This document shows, piece after piece, positions 24,361-35,931 of a stretch of 64,000 nt of DNA. How positions within the stretch are numbered: position 1 is the stretch's first letter; every line of letters begins with the position of its first letter. Below the pieces are notes generated by a model. It was not told where the DNA came from. It saw nothing but the letters and a program-made list of their open reading frames with translations, and made no database searches. Origin of the DNA: Meghimatium bilineatum. Its lineage: Eukaryota; Mollusca; Gastropoda; Stylommatophora; Philomycidae. The stretch lies in contig CM067314.1 in NCBI GenBank assembly GCA_034231615.1, positions 10,453,740 to 10,517,739 of the forward strand, in the 5' to 3' direction. The translations under genes and the position numbers were made by a program.

Positions 24361-24530
24361 ACTTACATTACATTATATACATTACATTATATACATTACA
24401 TTATATACATTACATTTCATACATTACATTATATACATGAGATAGCATACATTATATAGATTACAGAAGGCTCCTATGTGTTTTATCTATTACATTACAT
24501 GCATAATATACATTATATTACATGCTTTAA
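24361..24530. repeat. ACATTACATTATAT repeat
   Basis: Six regular TACATTACATTATA units followed by diverged ones, ending close before the microexon acceptor at 24556. Confidence 0.9.
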
Positions 24531-24556
24531 ATACAATTCAACTTCTTCTTTTTCAG

Positions 24557-24571
24557 ATGTTACGGTTCCAG
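24557..24571 (+). CDS. Probable 15-nt linker microexon
   Basis: ATGTTACGGTTCCAG between a strong pyrimidine-rich acceptor (CTTCTTCTTTTTCAG) and GTAATG. Phase 1-1; using the last base of 20570 and the first two of 27489 it reads N-V-T-V-P then Ala. It keeps the frame and resembles in size and phase the other microexon at 32270-32284, both flanking the Thr-rich exon. Evidence is sites and phase only; without a transcript it could be a chance match. Confidence 0.5.
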
Positions 24572-24714
24572 GTAATGATACGTATTTTAGTTAATGGTAA
24601 ACGTTCTGTATAGAACAATATATACACCCATCTATCCATAACACCATAATCCTTCAGGATTATTTTGTCGTGTCAACAACTATGGCTCTATTGTTCACAC
24701 GTGTCACCTAATAG

Positions 24715-24875
24715 GACTGAAACCTACGCTGTTTGTTTGAATTGAACTAGTCCTATCAACGGCACTAAATCGCCCAGCAACTCGCGTACACGGGTTTTTC
24801 TGTACTAGACTAACCACATCTCCAAAAAAGATGCAAGACATTCAAACTGTGCACTCAAGTCACTGAGAACTAATA
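24715..24875 (-). mobile_element. tRNA-derived SINE, family C (diverged)
   Basis: Minus strand: GTTAGTCTAGTACAG and TAGTTCAATTC at the positions of boxes A and B, and shared flanks. Faces the + copy at 24905, forming an inverted pair. Confidence 0.6.
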
Positions 24876-24904
24876 CGGATAGTATGTTATATGCTTGTTG
24901 TTAC

Positions 24905-25140
24905 TGTGGATACTTCAATATATGTACGGGATGTCCGTTGTTGTTTTAATATTCCTTGTCTCGATTGGTCAGTTCGCAGTGAACAGTTTGAATATCTTGA
25001 CGAAATCGCATCTTATTTTTTTATTTTTTTTTTAGATGCGGTTCGTCAAGCACAGAAATACCCGTGTACGATAATTGCTAGGCGATTTGGTGCCGTTGAC
25101 CGAACTGGTTCAATTCCCGTTAGTCTCAAGAATTTTTAGT
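24905..25140 (+). mobile_element. tRNA-derived SINE, family C (plus)
   Basis: Begins TACGGGATGTCCGTTG, has CTCGATTGGTCAG, a poly-T insert, a weak box A (GGTTCGTCAAGCACAG) and an intact box B GGTTCAATTCCCGT. Matches the reverse complement of 21440-21665 over its length. Confidence 0.68.
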
Positions 25141-25685
25141 TTATTCTCTGGCTTCCTACTTTGAATTTACTTGTACGTGGCTTAAGTATACTTCACTATT
25201 GTGCCGAAGCCTAATTCTGAAGTCTTGTAACCATGTTAATCTGTATGCCAGCCACGAGGAGTAACGTACGCGGCAGCGTTATGAAACATCTACGAAATGT
25301 AAATATGTATGTGGTCAACAATCATAATCGTACACTGTGCTTTACAGCAGTTTGAATGTCCTTATTACTGTTAATCACAATAACATAATTTTATGCATAC
25401 TATCTTGCAGTAGATATGTCCTGATAATTTTATCATTCTTAATTCAGAGGTTATTAGTGTTACTTATTTAATTTTATGTTATTAATAAATATAACAATTA
25501 ATGGAAACCATATAATGTGTAATGTGTGTGTCTACAATTTTCTTGCACACAAATGCATCGTGGCAGTTACTGTAATGTGTGCCGAACAGATAACAATAAT
25601 GGAGCTACCTATCTATGTGAAGCGTCATTGACAGAACACTATCATCACTGCAACTCTGTAAGCCTCAAGATTCCGTGCATGCTGC
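25141..25685. other. Intronic, nothing recognised
   Basis: AT-rich, no gene or repeat supported. Confidence 0.4.
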
Positions 25686-25825
25686 CCAGCCTCTTCCTAT
25701 GTCATTTGTTCAGATGGTCTTCGATATCCTGTTGTCATCGCAATCGTGTTCTGCCTCGTGTCTCTTTCTTGAAACGTGTCCCTCTATGATTAACTTTCTA
25801 AACCATTTTGTGTTTTTATATATCC
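25686..25825 (-). mobile_element. LINE fragment, antisense
   Basis: Contains CCTCGTGTCTCTTTC, AACCATTTTGTG and ATATATCCAAAATA in the order seen at 31265-31375. C-terminal end of a LINE ORF2 on the minus strand. Confidence 0.5.
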
Positions 25826-26394
25826 AAAATATGTTAGCTTGAATTTTTAATAGTTTTCTGCAACTTTCGTTATTTTACACATTATGCAGAAATGTTCCCA
25901 GAAAGTCGATAATTTACAATAATTTTTTAACCGCTCGACAAATTACAATAGTCTAGTAGATATATACACATTATATAGTAATACATTGCATAAGAAACCA
26001 CAACGTTGAGATAAGGTAAACATACTACTTTTTAGTACAATCAGGCAATTGTATTTGTTGCATACAATTCATCTGGGATTATTTCGATCACATTTACCAG
26101 AAATATTATATTTGAGAACATTATAATTTTGATGATTCTGAGAAATATATAGAACAATAGGGAGTAATTCAAGGAAAGAGACGAGCAGGAACACGAAAAA
26201 GTGGCTCAGATAACACTAATTATTTTTTTAAACTAGTAAATGAAATAAAAACCATACGGATTAAATATGATTGACATATAATAAATGACACTTTGTTAAG
26301 TCCATATTTGAAGACAGTATAGCCAGTTTAGTTAGAGATGTAAGGTATGGAGAGATCATAAGATGGGCAGGATAGAATTTAGCACAGTAAACTA
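25826..26394. other. Intronic, nothing recognised
   Basis: AT-rich sequence leading up to the 40-bp array. Confidence 0.4.
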
Positions 26395-27290
26395 CAAAGG
26401 CAAGAGACAGACAATGGTGTGGATCCACTGAAGACACAGGCAAGAGACAGAAGATGGTGAGGATCCGCTGGACAGAGGCAAGAGACAGAAGGTGTGGATC
26501 CACTGAAGACAAAGGTAAGAGACAGAAGGTGTGGATCCACTGAAGACAAAGGTAAGAGACAGAAGATGGTGTGGATCCACTGAAGACAAATGTAAGAGAC
26601 AGAAGGTGTGGATCCACTAAAGACAAAGGTAAGAGACAGAAGATGGTGTGGATCCACTGAAGACAAAGGCAAGACACAGAAGATGGTGTGGATCCACTGA
26701 AGACAAAGGTAAGAGACAGAAGATGGTGTGGATCCACTGAAGACAAAGGTAAGAGAAAGAAGATGGTGTGGATCCACTGAAGACAAAGGCAAGAGACAGA
26801 AGATGGTGTGGATCCACTGAAGACAAAGGTAAGAGACAGAAGGTGTGGATCCACTGAAGACAAAGGTAAGAGAAGAATGTGTGGATCCACTGAAGACAAA
26901 GGTAAGAGACAGAAGATGGTGTGGATCTACTGAAGACACAGGCAAGAGACAGAAGATGGTGTGGATCCACTGAAGACAAAGGTAAGAGACAGAAGGTGTG
27001 GATCCACTGAAGACAAAGGCAAGAGACATAAGATGGTGTGGATCCACTGAAGTCAAAGGCAAGAGACAGAAGATGGTGTGGATCCACTGAAGACAAAGGC
27101 AAGAGACAGAAGATGGTGTGGATCCACTGAAGACAAAGGTAAGAGACAGAAGGTGTGGATCCACTGAAGACAAAGGTAAGAGACAGAAGGTGTGGATCCA
27201 CTGAAGACAAAGGTAAGAGACAGAAGATGGTGTGGATCCACTGAAGACAAAGGTAAGAGACAGAAGATGGTGTGGATCCGCAGAAGACAA
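26395..27290. repeat. 40/37-bp minisatellite with donor-like motif
   Basis: About 23 units: GGTAAGAGACAGAAG, ATGGTGTGGATCCACTGAAG, ACAAA; 40 bp, or 37 bp where 3 bp are lost. Most units contain AAAGGTAAGAG, a close match to the 5' splice consensus. Long minus-strand frames (up to 349 codons) are repeat artefacts. Confidence 0.97.
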
Positions 27291-27488
27291 TTTTCGATGA
27301 GGAGACGGCATCCGATGATAATGTATACAAATATGCACAGAAAATTGCGTGACAAAAACACACACAAAATATTTACTTTTACATTTGTTTGAACATGTGT
27401 TAAAATCTTTGAAAATAATTACATGCATTTATTTTTTGTGTGAGATCTTTAATTGTATGTTAATGTGTGTATCTTTATTCTCTTTCAG

Positions 27489-27650
27489 CGACAACAACAA
27501 CAACCACAACAACGACAACAACAACCCCGACAACGACAACTACAACGCCCACCACGACAACAACAACACCAACCACGACAACAACTACCCCAACAACGAC
27601 AACTACAACGCCAACCACGACAACAACAACTACAACTACAACAACAACGC
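27489..27650 (+). CDS. Thr/Pro-rich mucin-like linker exon
   Basis: 162-nt exon, phase 1-1, acceptor ATTCTCTTTCAG, donor GTAAGT. It encodes 53 full codons: runs of 12, 6, 6, 6, 6 and 12 threonines separated by single prolines. Codons are almost all ACA/ACG/ACC/ACT, so the DNA is a degenerate ACA-type microsatellite that is translated. Such Thr/Pro tracts in extracellular proteins are usually densely O-glycosylated and act as extended spacers. It would separate the vWA domain ending at 20570 from the one starting at 35711. Array length is likely polymorphic. An alternative is a non-coding repeat, but the clean splice sites and phase match argue against this. Confidence 0.76.
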
Positions 27651-27984
27651 GTAAGTATTGTATTTATTCTTAGTCGAAAGCCATCTATATTGTTATTATT
27701 AAGCGTATACTATGCACACATATATAATTATCTCCCCCATGAAGATCTGAAAGTCTGACCAGCGGTTTACAAGGTCAACTCTCGCGTAACACTAATCTCC
27801 TAGCAGATGACAATAAAGTGAAGTCTCTCTCTTGTGGAAGTTCTACTTCACTTTATATGTATACATACATTTCCCTTTATGATGTTAACAGAAGAATATC
27901 TTACACTGCACATAAGAATGAGGGAACCAGATAAGCAGTGTACATCACGATTACCTCAACTTCTAGATAATACTTAGAGCTCCA

Positions 27985-28240
27985 ACTTTGAAAATGATCA
28001 TAACCCCGGCTTTAGGCTAATATTGGATGCCTCGACTGTGAACATGACCATCGCTCAATCTTTCGGCTAGTACTGGATGCCACGACTGTGAACATGACCA
28101 TCGCCCCAGCTTTCGGCTAATACTGGATGCCCAATGTGAACATGATATCGCCCCAGTTTTCGGCTAATACTGGATGCCCCCAATGTGAACATGACAATCG
28201 CCCCAGCTTTCGGCTAATACTGGATTCCCCACTGTGAAAA
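27985..28240. repeat. About 50-bp minisatellite, 5 copies
   Basis: Units with TCGCCCCAGCTTTCGGCTAA and TACTGGATGCC, then TGTGAACATGAC. Small indels between units. Confidence 0.93.
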
Positions 28241-28324
28241 TCATACTAGATATGGTGTATAGTGAAAAGAAACCCTTTGCGAGATGCGATAATTCTTTAT
28301 TAGAGGCAGAAATCGTTATCTCTT

Positions 28325-28395
28325 CATAATTCATTCATTTTCATTGAACGCTGAAGTTAGCGCATGAGGCAGAAGTCAGATCTCTCTAATCTTCA
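28325..28395 (-). mobile_element. LINE 3' end, minus, with (GAAT)n tail
   Basis: Reverse complement matches the end of the LINE at 38155-38430: AGAGAGATCTGAC, TGCGCTAAC and AATGAATGAAT. Confidence 0.65.
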
Positions 28396-28399
28396 TAAT

Positions 28400-29855
28400 T
28401 GGATAGTTCATAGTGATTGCTGCAAATACATAAATGACTGCCCAACCGAAACTAGTGACAGTGGAATACTACGATCATACATGACATGAGAGTACAAGTG
28501 AATACGACTAGCAGTTTGCGGAAGGATACAATATTTTTTTTTTAAACCACAAATTAAAATTATTCCAAGCACAATCATATCCTTTGTTTCGTCCACAACT
28601 ATCACAAACACTGTTAGCAGCACAACATGATAGTTACAAAACACTATCGGATTACTGGATGTGCTGGACGAGAGATAGGTTATTGATGCATTTTCAGTCC
28701 CCAAAGGGAAACATTCAAGCGCGGCTGTATCCCTTGTTGATCACGTCCTGCCAGAGATGCAGCATAAGCATCGTGGCTAACTATCTCGTCATTTGTTCTG
28801 TCAGATTTGTTGACACATCTGCAGTGATAGCTCATCTAACATTCACGGTTATCTAGGAGTATTCCACTAACAGACACAGGTACACACTCCATTGGTCTGA
28901 ATCTCTTCGGCATCCATGACGTTTATTTGATAGAAGACAACAGTTAGACATTGAGACAAAATAGTACAATGATATTTCACATTTGACAAGTTGTTACTCA
29001 ATCTCCCAACTTTCCTTAGTCGGCTCTCGACATACCTGAACAGAACCATGGTGTTCTTTTCATGTGCATCCTGTACCAGAAATTCAGGCGCTGGCTGCCA
29101 CAAAGGCAAATAGAGGCAGATAATACGTTATTTGTTAATACATTTACAGGCTCATTTCTCCAGCTCTTTGTACTGATATCTTCACTAATTCCCAGTTGCT
29201 TCAGTGATGTTTCTATTGTCAAATGCCAAGAGTATAGTATATTCATAATTGTAATAGTTTTACATGAAAATAGCATTATTGTTCTTTCAGTGTGACTTGT
29301 TTTTATCATGATAAAGTTATTTCGCACAAACGTTGACACACTCGGTTTTGAGAACCGTTAGCTAAAGTTTGTCGTGTTACGTATAATATTCTATGATACT
29401 GTACAACCGTGACCATCAACAATACTATATGACCTGACTGCAAAATGTAAACAGGTTTTCATTTTGTACGTTGTTTATGATTGTCACGTTTTCGATTGGA
29501 TACTATTTTTATGCTTGGAGTAGCCTTGGCTATTTGTGGCATGCGATTCCAAGTACATGAATATTGACCAATGACGTGTACTGGAATAATCAAGAAAAGG
29601 AACAAGAAAAGGCGTAATTAATTCATAGAACATGTCTTCTAATTTCGATCGATCCCGGTACAGCTCATTACTACGTCTTAATTGCCCTTACAATTAGGAT
29701 AAAGATAATATTTGATGATTTCTAAACAAATCAGGAAGGAGAAATTTTGAGCGAATTCACATACGAATATTTACTACATTTATCATTTCTATAAATTTGT
29801 ATTCCTACTATTTATTTTGTTTATTTCAATCATAACGTCATTATGTATCTGTTAA
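28400..29855. other. Intronic, no recognised element
   Basis: Several open frames of 80-107 codons on both strands (for example 28584-28856 and 29016-29339), none with a domain I recognise or a splice fit to the vWA gene. An old transposon is possible. Confidence 0.35.
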
Positions 29856-29859
29856 TTTC

Positions 29860-29975
29860 TCTGTGTGCTCTTTCTCAAACTCCTCATGTTGGATATGCAG
29901 GATGTAGTCCAGAAGATGGAATATGTTGTGTCATGGTTTACAACTTAGCTGTGAGAGCTGCGTTTTTCACGCAAA
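29860..29975 (-). mobile_element. SINE-like family A fragment
   Basis: Contains CTCAAACTCCT, GCAGGATGTAGTCCAGAAGA and GTTGTGTCATGGTTTACAAC as in the copies at 31460 and 41810. Confidence 0.65.
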
Positions 29976-30299
29976 ACATCCGAATCTATCTTGGCTGTTA
30001 GGTAGCTTTCACATATTGAGTATGTCAGGTAGTTCATCTTCCATGCTTGCTTAATCACCTCTTATATACATTCCAAGTGACTGTGTTTCTAAACGTAACT
30101 CATCGTTCCTGTTGCAATAACACACATATAACACTCTATATACGTTGTATGTATATAGTCTTTCACGTCTTCCAGACGGTCATCACGCAAAAAGGAGCAA
30201 TCAGCAGAATATTTTCTCAGAAATGGAAACTTTTGAATGGATCATATCACAACAACGAAAGATTTTTCTTTGCGTCTTTCTATTTTTTTCTTCCATATG

Positions 30300-31065
30300 T
30301 TTAAACATTGTTATTGGCACACGGTCAAACAGGCCTCGAAAGTGTCTTAAACTTCATTAAGGAACATTTTGAAAAGCGAAACCTATTTCTGAATGGAAAC
30401 AAGACCATGATTATTGACAAGGGACAAAACCACTAGCAAGTTCTTCCATTATCAACAAAAGCAAATTAGAAAGTCACCAGTATTGAATACCTGGCTCTCT
30501 TATCAACGGTAATGGTGATTGTTATGAAGAAGTTAGAAGGCTGACTATCGCGTCAAAGAAGATGTTACTAATGAAAAACATGTGGCTGAACTGCTGCAAA
30601 ACAACAAAGCTAACATTTCTAATACCTCGCATTTGTCCAATGGCAAAATATTTTGATGTGAATCCTGGACAATCACCAACAAAGTGAAAAATAAAATAGC
30701 GGCATTTGAAACGAAGTCGCAGAAAATGTTTCATTAAATCATGGTCCAAAAATATCACCAATATCGTCAACCTGAAAGAAATGAATATAACATAAAACTA
30801 GCTAAACAGCGTTGTTCTTTCCAGAAAATTACAATATTTTGAACATATCAAACGATATGACAGCCTAGAGAAGACCATAATGGAAGGTATAATATCAAGA
30901 TCACGAACAAGAGGCAGAACTTGAAGAAGATAAGTGCTAGACATCAAAGACCACCTGAACATGCCAGTAACAGAAGAAGTAAGACTTGCTCAAGATTGAC
31001 AAAAGTTTTGAATGGCTGTGATGATCGCTACATTCTGTTCAGTATATGATATCTGATGATGAACT
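30300..31065 (+). mobile_element. LINE ORF2 C-terminal half, degraded
   Basis: Read across stops and shifts: GLESVLNFIKEHFEKRNLF, KTMIIDKG, KVTSIEYLALL, VRRLTIASKKMLL, then HIKRYDSLEKTIMEGI, SRSRTRGRT and DIKDHLNMPVTEEVRLAQD. Ends near a TGATGATG tail. Confidence 0.82.
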
Positions 31066-31134
31066 TTATACGTATTATTTCTGAACAATACTGCTCCCGG
31101 ACACTGGTTCTGGTCCAGACACGCTAAACATAGA

Positions 31135-31400
31135 CTTATATATCATCATCATCACATGACATATTCTTTCCAAACCGTAGTCTTTGCAAATGATGTCCTG
31201 AACCCGACTCTATTCTTTGCCAATCTGAATGCCTCTTCCAATGATATCATTATACAGTCTTTGGTGTCATCTGTCCATCTACCTCTATCTCTACCTATTC
31301 TTCTGCTTCCCGAAACTCTGTCTTCTAATATGCGTCTTTCCATGCCATTTTGCCTTTTTATATGTCCGAAATATATCAGTTTTCTATGTAAAAAATGAAT
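31135..31400 (-). mobile_element. LINE ORF2 C-terminus, minus, (ATG)n tail
   Basis: Minus frame from about 31343: MERRILEDRVSGSRRIGRDR, GRWTDDTKDCIMIS, LEEAFRLAKNRVGFR, KTTVWKEYVM, stop, then ATGATGATGAT. Related to 55030-55640. Confidence 0.85.
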
Positions 31401-31459
31401 GAATATACGCTAAATATATACTAATTGCTTAATTTTTCGTCGCATTTTTGTATATTTGC

Positions 31460-31770
31460 TATAATACTTGTCTTCTTATTCTTCTTCTGCGTTCGTTCTC
31501 AAACTCCTGCAGATCAGCAGGATGTAGTCCGGACAACGGAATGCGTTGTGTCATAGTTTACAGCATTGCTACGATATCTGCGCCTTTCGGCCTGACACAT
31601 CCGACTACAGCATGGTGGGGACTGACCCTATATGGGATGGGACAGTCAACTGCATCCCATAACCTCCTTAGTCGCCTCGTACGACATGAATGGAAGGTAT
31701 ACAGTGTTGCTATTCTGTGCTCCCCTTTCGGGCCCCTAGAACACACGGGCGAATACTTGTCTAATCTCTT
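31460..31770 (-). mobile_element. SINE-like family A, near-complete
   Basis: On the minus strand: head GCCCGTGTGTTCTAGG, GGCCCGAAAGGGGAGC, body CCCATCCCATATAGGGTCAG, CAGGCCGAAAGGCGCAG, tail CAGGAGTTTGAGAACGAACG and GAAGAAGAATAAGAAG. About 300 bp. No clear box A/B was found. Confidence 0.8.
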
Positions 31771-32154
31771 TCTCTTCCACCGTGATTCTCGCCAATATGA
31801 CATCTACTTACAAACTAAAACAGTCATACGTGACACAGTTTATGTTTGAAGACTTTTCGTTTGTTTGTTGCTGTTCACTAACCCCAGGGATTGCGAACTA
31901 CCTGCTCTTACTTCATATGTGCAGTAAGGTCGTTTCTTTGAGGTTCCTTTCATACCCAGGAGACTTTAACTTTGGGCTTAGCACAATGTCCATTTAAGAA
32001 GCAATCTCCTCGGAGGGGATAATTGAATTTTATAATTATACTTTGTGTCTCCTACCAACCCCGACTAACGAAATGCAGGGAAACAATCGTAAACATGGCA
32101 TAATAACATTTGTTTAAATTCTGCTTAAATATCTTCTAATGGCGGGAGTCACTC

Positions 32155-32171
32155 TCTCTCTCTATCTCTCG

Positions 32172-32217
<46 letters not shown>

Positions 32218-32220
32218 ATA
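32155..32220. repeat. (CT)n(AT)n microsatellite
   Basis: CTCTCT tract followed by ATATAT, about 50 bp before the acceptor of the microexon at 32270. Confidence 0.95.
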
Positions 32221-32269
32221 TCATACCAGACAACTCATTTAAAATGTACATGTTATTTCTTGTTTTCAG

Positions 32270-32284
32270 CAACCACTACTCCAC
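32270..32284 (+). CDS. Probable 15-nt Pro/Thr linker microexon
   Basis: CAACCACTACTCCAC with acceptor TTCTTGTTTTCAG and a near-consensus donor GTAAGTAT. Phase 1-1. Read with the last base of 27650 it gives P-T-T-T-P, and its last base with the first two of 35711 makes another Pro. Composition continues the Thr/Pro linker, which supports it more than the microexon at 24557. Confidence 0.66.
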
Positions 32285-32369
32285 GTAAGTATATTCTGTT
32301 GTGTACAGATATTCTGTCTTAGAAAGCGTGATTACATTTGATAACGCTAATGATACCGTAGTATTGTCA

Positions 32370-32720
32370 CTGATTACTACCACAAGTAAATAACAAAAAT
32401 ATCCAATACTAGCACAAGTAAATAGCACAAATATCCAACACTAGCACAAGTAAATAACAAAAATATCCATTACTAGCACAAGTAAATAGCACAAATATCC
32501 AATACTAGCACAAGTAAATAGCACAAATATCCAAAACTAGCACAAGTAAATAGCACAAATATCCAATACTATAAATAGCACAAATATCCAATACTAGCAC
32601 AAGTAAATAGCACAAATACCCAATACTATAAATAGCACAAATATCCAATACTAGCACAAGTAAATAGCACAAATATCCAATACTAGCACAAGTAAATAGC
32701 ACAAATATCCAATGTAAAAA
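32370..32720. repeat. 32-bp minisatellite, about 11 copies
   Basis: Unit: ACTAGCACAAGTAAATAGCA, CAAATATCCAAT; some units lack the ACTAGCACAAGTA part. Confidence 0.95.
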
Positions 32721-32899
32721 TTGTGAATGAAAATAAAGTACTTTTTTCCATGTTACGGTCCCAGATGAGATCTTTACGAAGTCACGACCGCGAATTAGAA
32801 ATAAATTTAAAAAAACAATACGGTCAATAAAATGGAACGTTCTCACAACCGCTGTCCACGGTATTGAAAGAAAAGTGAATTAGTGTTATCATTGTTGTC

Positions 32900-32965
32900 A
32901 ATGACATGTGTGTATATAAATATGTATATATGTGTGTGTGTGTATGTGGTGTGTATGTGCTAGAC
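32900..32965. repeat. GT-rich microsatellite
   Basis: TGTGTGTGTGTATG type, short and impure. Confidence 0.75.
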
Positions 32966-33184
32966 GTGAGAATTCTGGATGAGAGAGATTGAAGTAGTTT
33001 AGAATTTTATTGGAAGATAATAGAGAAGATTAACTGAAGAACAAGGAAACTATACAATCAAAGAGTCATGGGGACTATCAGCACACATACTATAACCATT
33101 ATCTGAATGATCCGAAACTTCTAAGGGCATGCCAGGAGCATGCCTCTGTCAGTGTGGATAATAAATAAAATCACTAATATAACC

Positions 33185-33690
33185 ATCCATATAACTGAAT
33201 GTATATGTTCAATTATCAAAACTTACTGATATAATATAACTGAATGTATATGTACAATTATCAAAACTTACTGATATAATATAACTGAATGTATATGTGC
33301 AATTATCAAAACTTACTGATATAATATAACTGAATGTATATGTTCAATTATCAAAACTTACTGATATAATATAACTGAATGTATATGTGCAATTATCAAA
33401 ACTTACTGATATAATATAACTGAATGTATATGTGCAATTATCAAAACTTACTGATATAATATAACTGAATGTATATGTTCAATTATCAAAACTTACTGAT
33501 ATAATATAACTGAATGTATATGTTCAATTATCAAAACTTACTGATATAATATAACTGAATGTATATGTGCAATTATCAAAACTTACTGATATAATATAAC
33601 TGAATGTATATGTGCAATTATCAAAACTACTCATATAATATAACTGAATGTATATGTGCAATTATCAAAACTACTCATATAATATACATA
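33185..33690. repeat. 45-bp minisatellite, about 11 copies
   Basis: Unit: ACTGAATGTATATGTKCAAT, TATCAAAACTTACTGATATA, ATATA. Nearly perfect; two variants at the right end read AAAACTACTCATATAA. Confidence 0.97.
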
Positions 33691-33829
33691 TACATAGCAA
33701 GGACGGAGACACATTAATGCCTTGCTAATATTTCGTCGATCCTTAACCAAAACTCTCATGTGGCCAGATTCCAACTAGTGCCATACATAACCTGATCCGA
33801 GTCGTGAATTATTGTAAACGTTGTGTATG

Positions 33830-34115
33830 TATGTGGCGCATGGCCGAGAGGTTAGAACGCTAGTCTCACACGAGTGAGTTCTAGAGTTAGATCCTAGGTA
33901 AGGACTGGGATTTTTCTGTCGGAGGGTAAATTAAAAGACACATGACGTTGCGACAGCAAGAGCATGCGGCCTTTACCACACAGCTATTCAATCGTCTACC
34001 TGCAAAGCCTGAACTGGTAAAATGCAGTATTGACAGTTTTTTGGTTATTTTTGACAGCTGTGTTTGCGACAAAATTAAAATCTCGGACAAATTCCTGAGC
34101 AGTTAAGAGAAGTGA
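33830..34115 (+). mobile_element. tRNA-headed SINE, family D
   Basis: Head GGCGCATGGCCGAGAGG with box A TGGCCGAGAGG, and a weak box B (GAGTTAGATCC) at the expected spacing. The body, with GGTAAAATGCAGTAT and TTTTTGACAG, recurs at 35255-35515. A true tRNA gene is unlikely since no acceptor stem closes. Confidence 0.62.
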
Positions 34116-34169
34116 TGGTGTCTAGGATATGGAGGCATATTATAGCCTACTCTCGTCCACTGTACCGCT

Positions 34170-34862
34170 GAAATCTACATTGTGGAGACCCGATATGCCA
34201 AAAGCCGCTTAAATCTACATTGTGTAGACCCGATATGCCAAAAGCCGCTTAAATCTACATTTAGGAGACCCGATATGTCAAAAGCCGCGTAAATCTACAT
34301 TTAGGAGACCCGATATGCCAAAAGCCGCTGAAATCTACATTTAGGAGACCCGATATGCCAAAAGCCGCTGAAATCTACATTGTAGAAACCCGATATGCCA
34401 AAAGCCGCTGAAATCTACATTTTGGAGACCCGATATGCCAAAAGCCGCTGTAATCTACATTGTGGAAACCCGATATGCCAAAAGTCAGTGAAATCTACGT
34501 TTTGGAGGCCCGATATGCCAAAAGCCGCTTAAATCTACATTTAGGAGACCCGATATGCCAAAAGCCGCGTAAATCTATATTTAGGAGACCCGATATGTCA
34601 AAAGCCGCGTAAATCTACATTTAGGAGACCCGATATGCCAAAAGCCGCTGAAATCTACATTTAGGAGACCCGATATGTCAAAAGCCGCTGAAATCTACAT
34701 AGTGGAAACCCGATATGCCAAAAGCCGATGAAATCTACATTTTGGAGACCCGATATGCCAAAAGCCGCTGAAATCTACATTGTGGAAACCCGATATGCCA
34801 AAAGTCAGTGAAATCTACGTTTTGGAGGCCCGATATGCCAAAGGCCGCTGAAATCTACATTT
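34170..34862. repeat. 40-bp minisatellite, about 17 copies
   Basis: Unit: CGATATGCCAAAAGCCGCTG, AAATCTACATTTAGGAGACC; point variants only. A block of several units is repeated at larger scale (34441-34520 and 34781-34840 share AAAGTCAGTG). Confidence 0.97.
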
Positions 34863-35254
34863 TTTTACGAATTTACTATCTCGAATTATAAACAATCACG
34901 ATGTCCGTAAAATCAAATGAACCATTCCTATTTGCTATACTTCCGTTCCAGAGATAATTTATTTAGAAAGGCATGCGACCTTAGAAATACTAATGAATAT
35001 ATTTGATATAAATACTAATTTCATATAAATAAGTGTGTTTACATTTTCAATTTGTGTAACCCATTAATATAGTATTTGAAGCAATGAAATCTAGACTTCC
35101 TTGATGTTTTACAGCTAGTTAGGCTTTTGAAATGTATCAAAATACTTTTCGTAACTAGTAATCTGAAACAAAACAATGATGTACCTTAATTTAGCGGGGA
35201 AAGCGGTAGTGGGGAACACTCTATCATGTGACAAATGGGGGGGGGGGTTTGGCT

Positions 35255-35515
35255 CAATTCTTGACAGCTGATACTTGACGGCAGAGGGTCAAAATATGAA
35301 GACAAAATTGGTCATTTATGAACACCGTTTAATGTCTATTCAATGCCCTTACTATAACTCCTTAACGGGAAAATACAGTATTTGCAGGTTTTTTTTATTG
35401 TTGACAGTGTATTGTCAGAAATCGTCTTTATTTTGTATTTATGTTGTGCAACTGTTGAAGACCATTGTTAATACGGAAAAGATGTAAGGAAAGAAGAACA
35501 GGGAGTGACGGAGTA
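35255..35515 (+). mobile_element. SINE family D body (partial)
   Basis: Shares TTGACGGCAGAGGGT-like text, GGGAAAATACAGTATTTG, a T run and TTGACAG with 33900-34110. The tRNA head is missing. Confidence 0.45.
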
Positions 35516-35710
35516 AGACTATTTAATTTACATGGTTGGATAACTGATACTCAAAAGCGATCCTGATACGACATACTGAAGTCAGATGATTGTGGCCATA
35601 TATGGTCGCCTATGATAGTCGGCGAGACATTTGATGATTGTGATTGTTATTGGTGGTTTCTTTTTCAGGACATTTGAATAATCAATATTTTTTTTCTTGT
35701 TTATCCTCAG

Positions 35711-35931
35711 CTATAGTCTGCCGAGTTAAGGCGGATATCTATATCACTATAGACTCTTCGGCCAGCATCAACAATATAGGCTGGGGACGATTAATAACAT
35801 TCATCATTTCCCTTATACGTGCAGTCAAGGTTGGACTTGATGGGGTACTATTCTCATTCCTGCAGTTCAGTACTTACTCTCAGCATTTGTGTTACCTGAA
35901 GGACTTCACCAGCGCTGATGAATTGGTCAAT
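35711..35931 (+). CDS. vWA domain, N-terminal third with MIDAS DSSAS
   Basis: 221-nt exon, phase 1 in and 0 out; acceptor TTATCCTCAG, donor GTAATA. The translation starts P-I-V-C then RVKADIYITIDSSASI, with DSSAS as the DxSxS MIDAS and NNIGWGR after it, closely parallel to INDIGWGR in 5292-5518. It ends in the helix reading TSADELVN. The Cys just before the first strand matches the Cys in the earlier domain, which suggests a disulfide closing each domain with the Cys near its C-terminus. First exon of the right-hand full vWA domain. Confidence 0.9.

Noticed and set aside
26379..27428. 349-codon minus-strand frame
   Set aside because: Consists of the 40/37-bp minisatellite; frames change with each 37-bp unit and no domain is present.
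33830..33905. Possible tRNA gene
   Set aside because: Box A is good but box B is degraded, no acceptor stem forms, and a SINE body follows.
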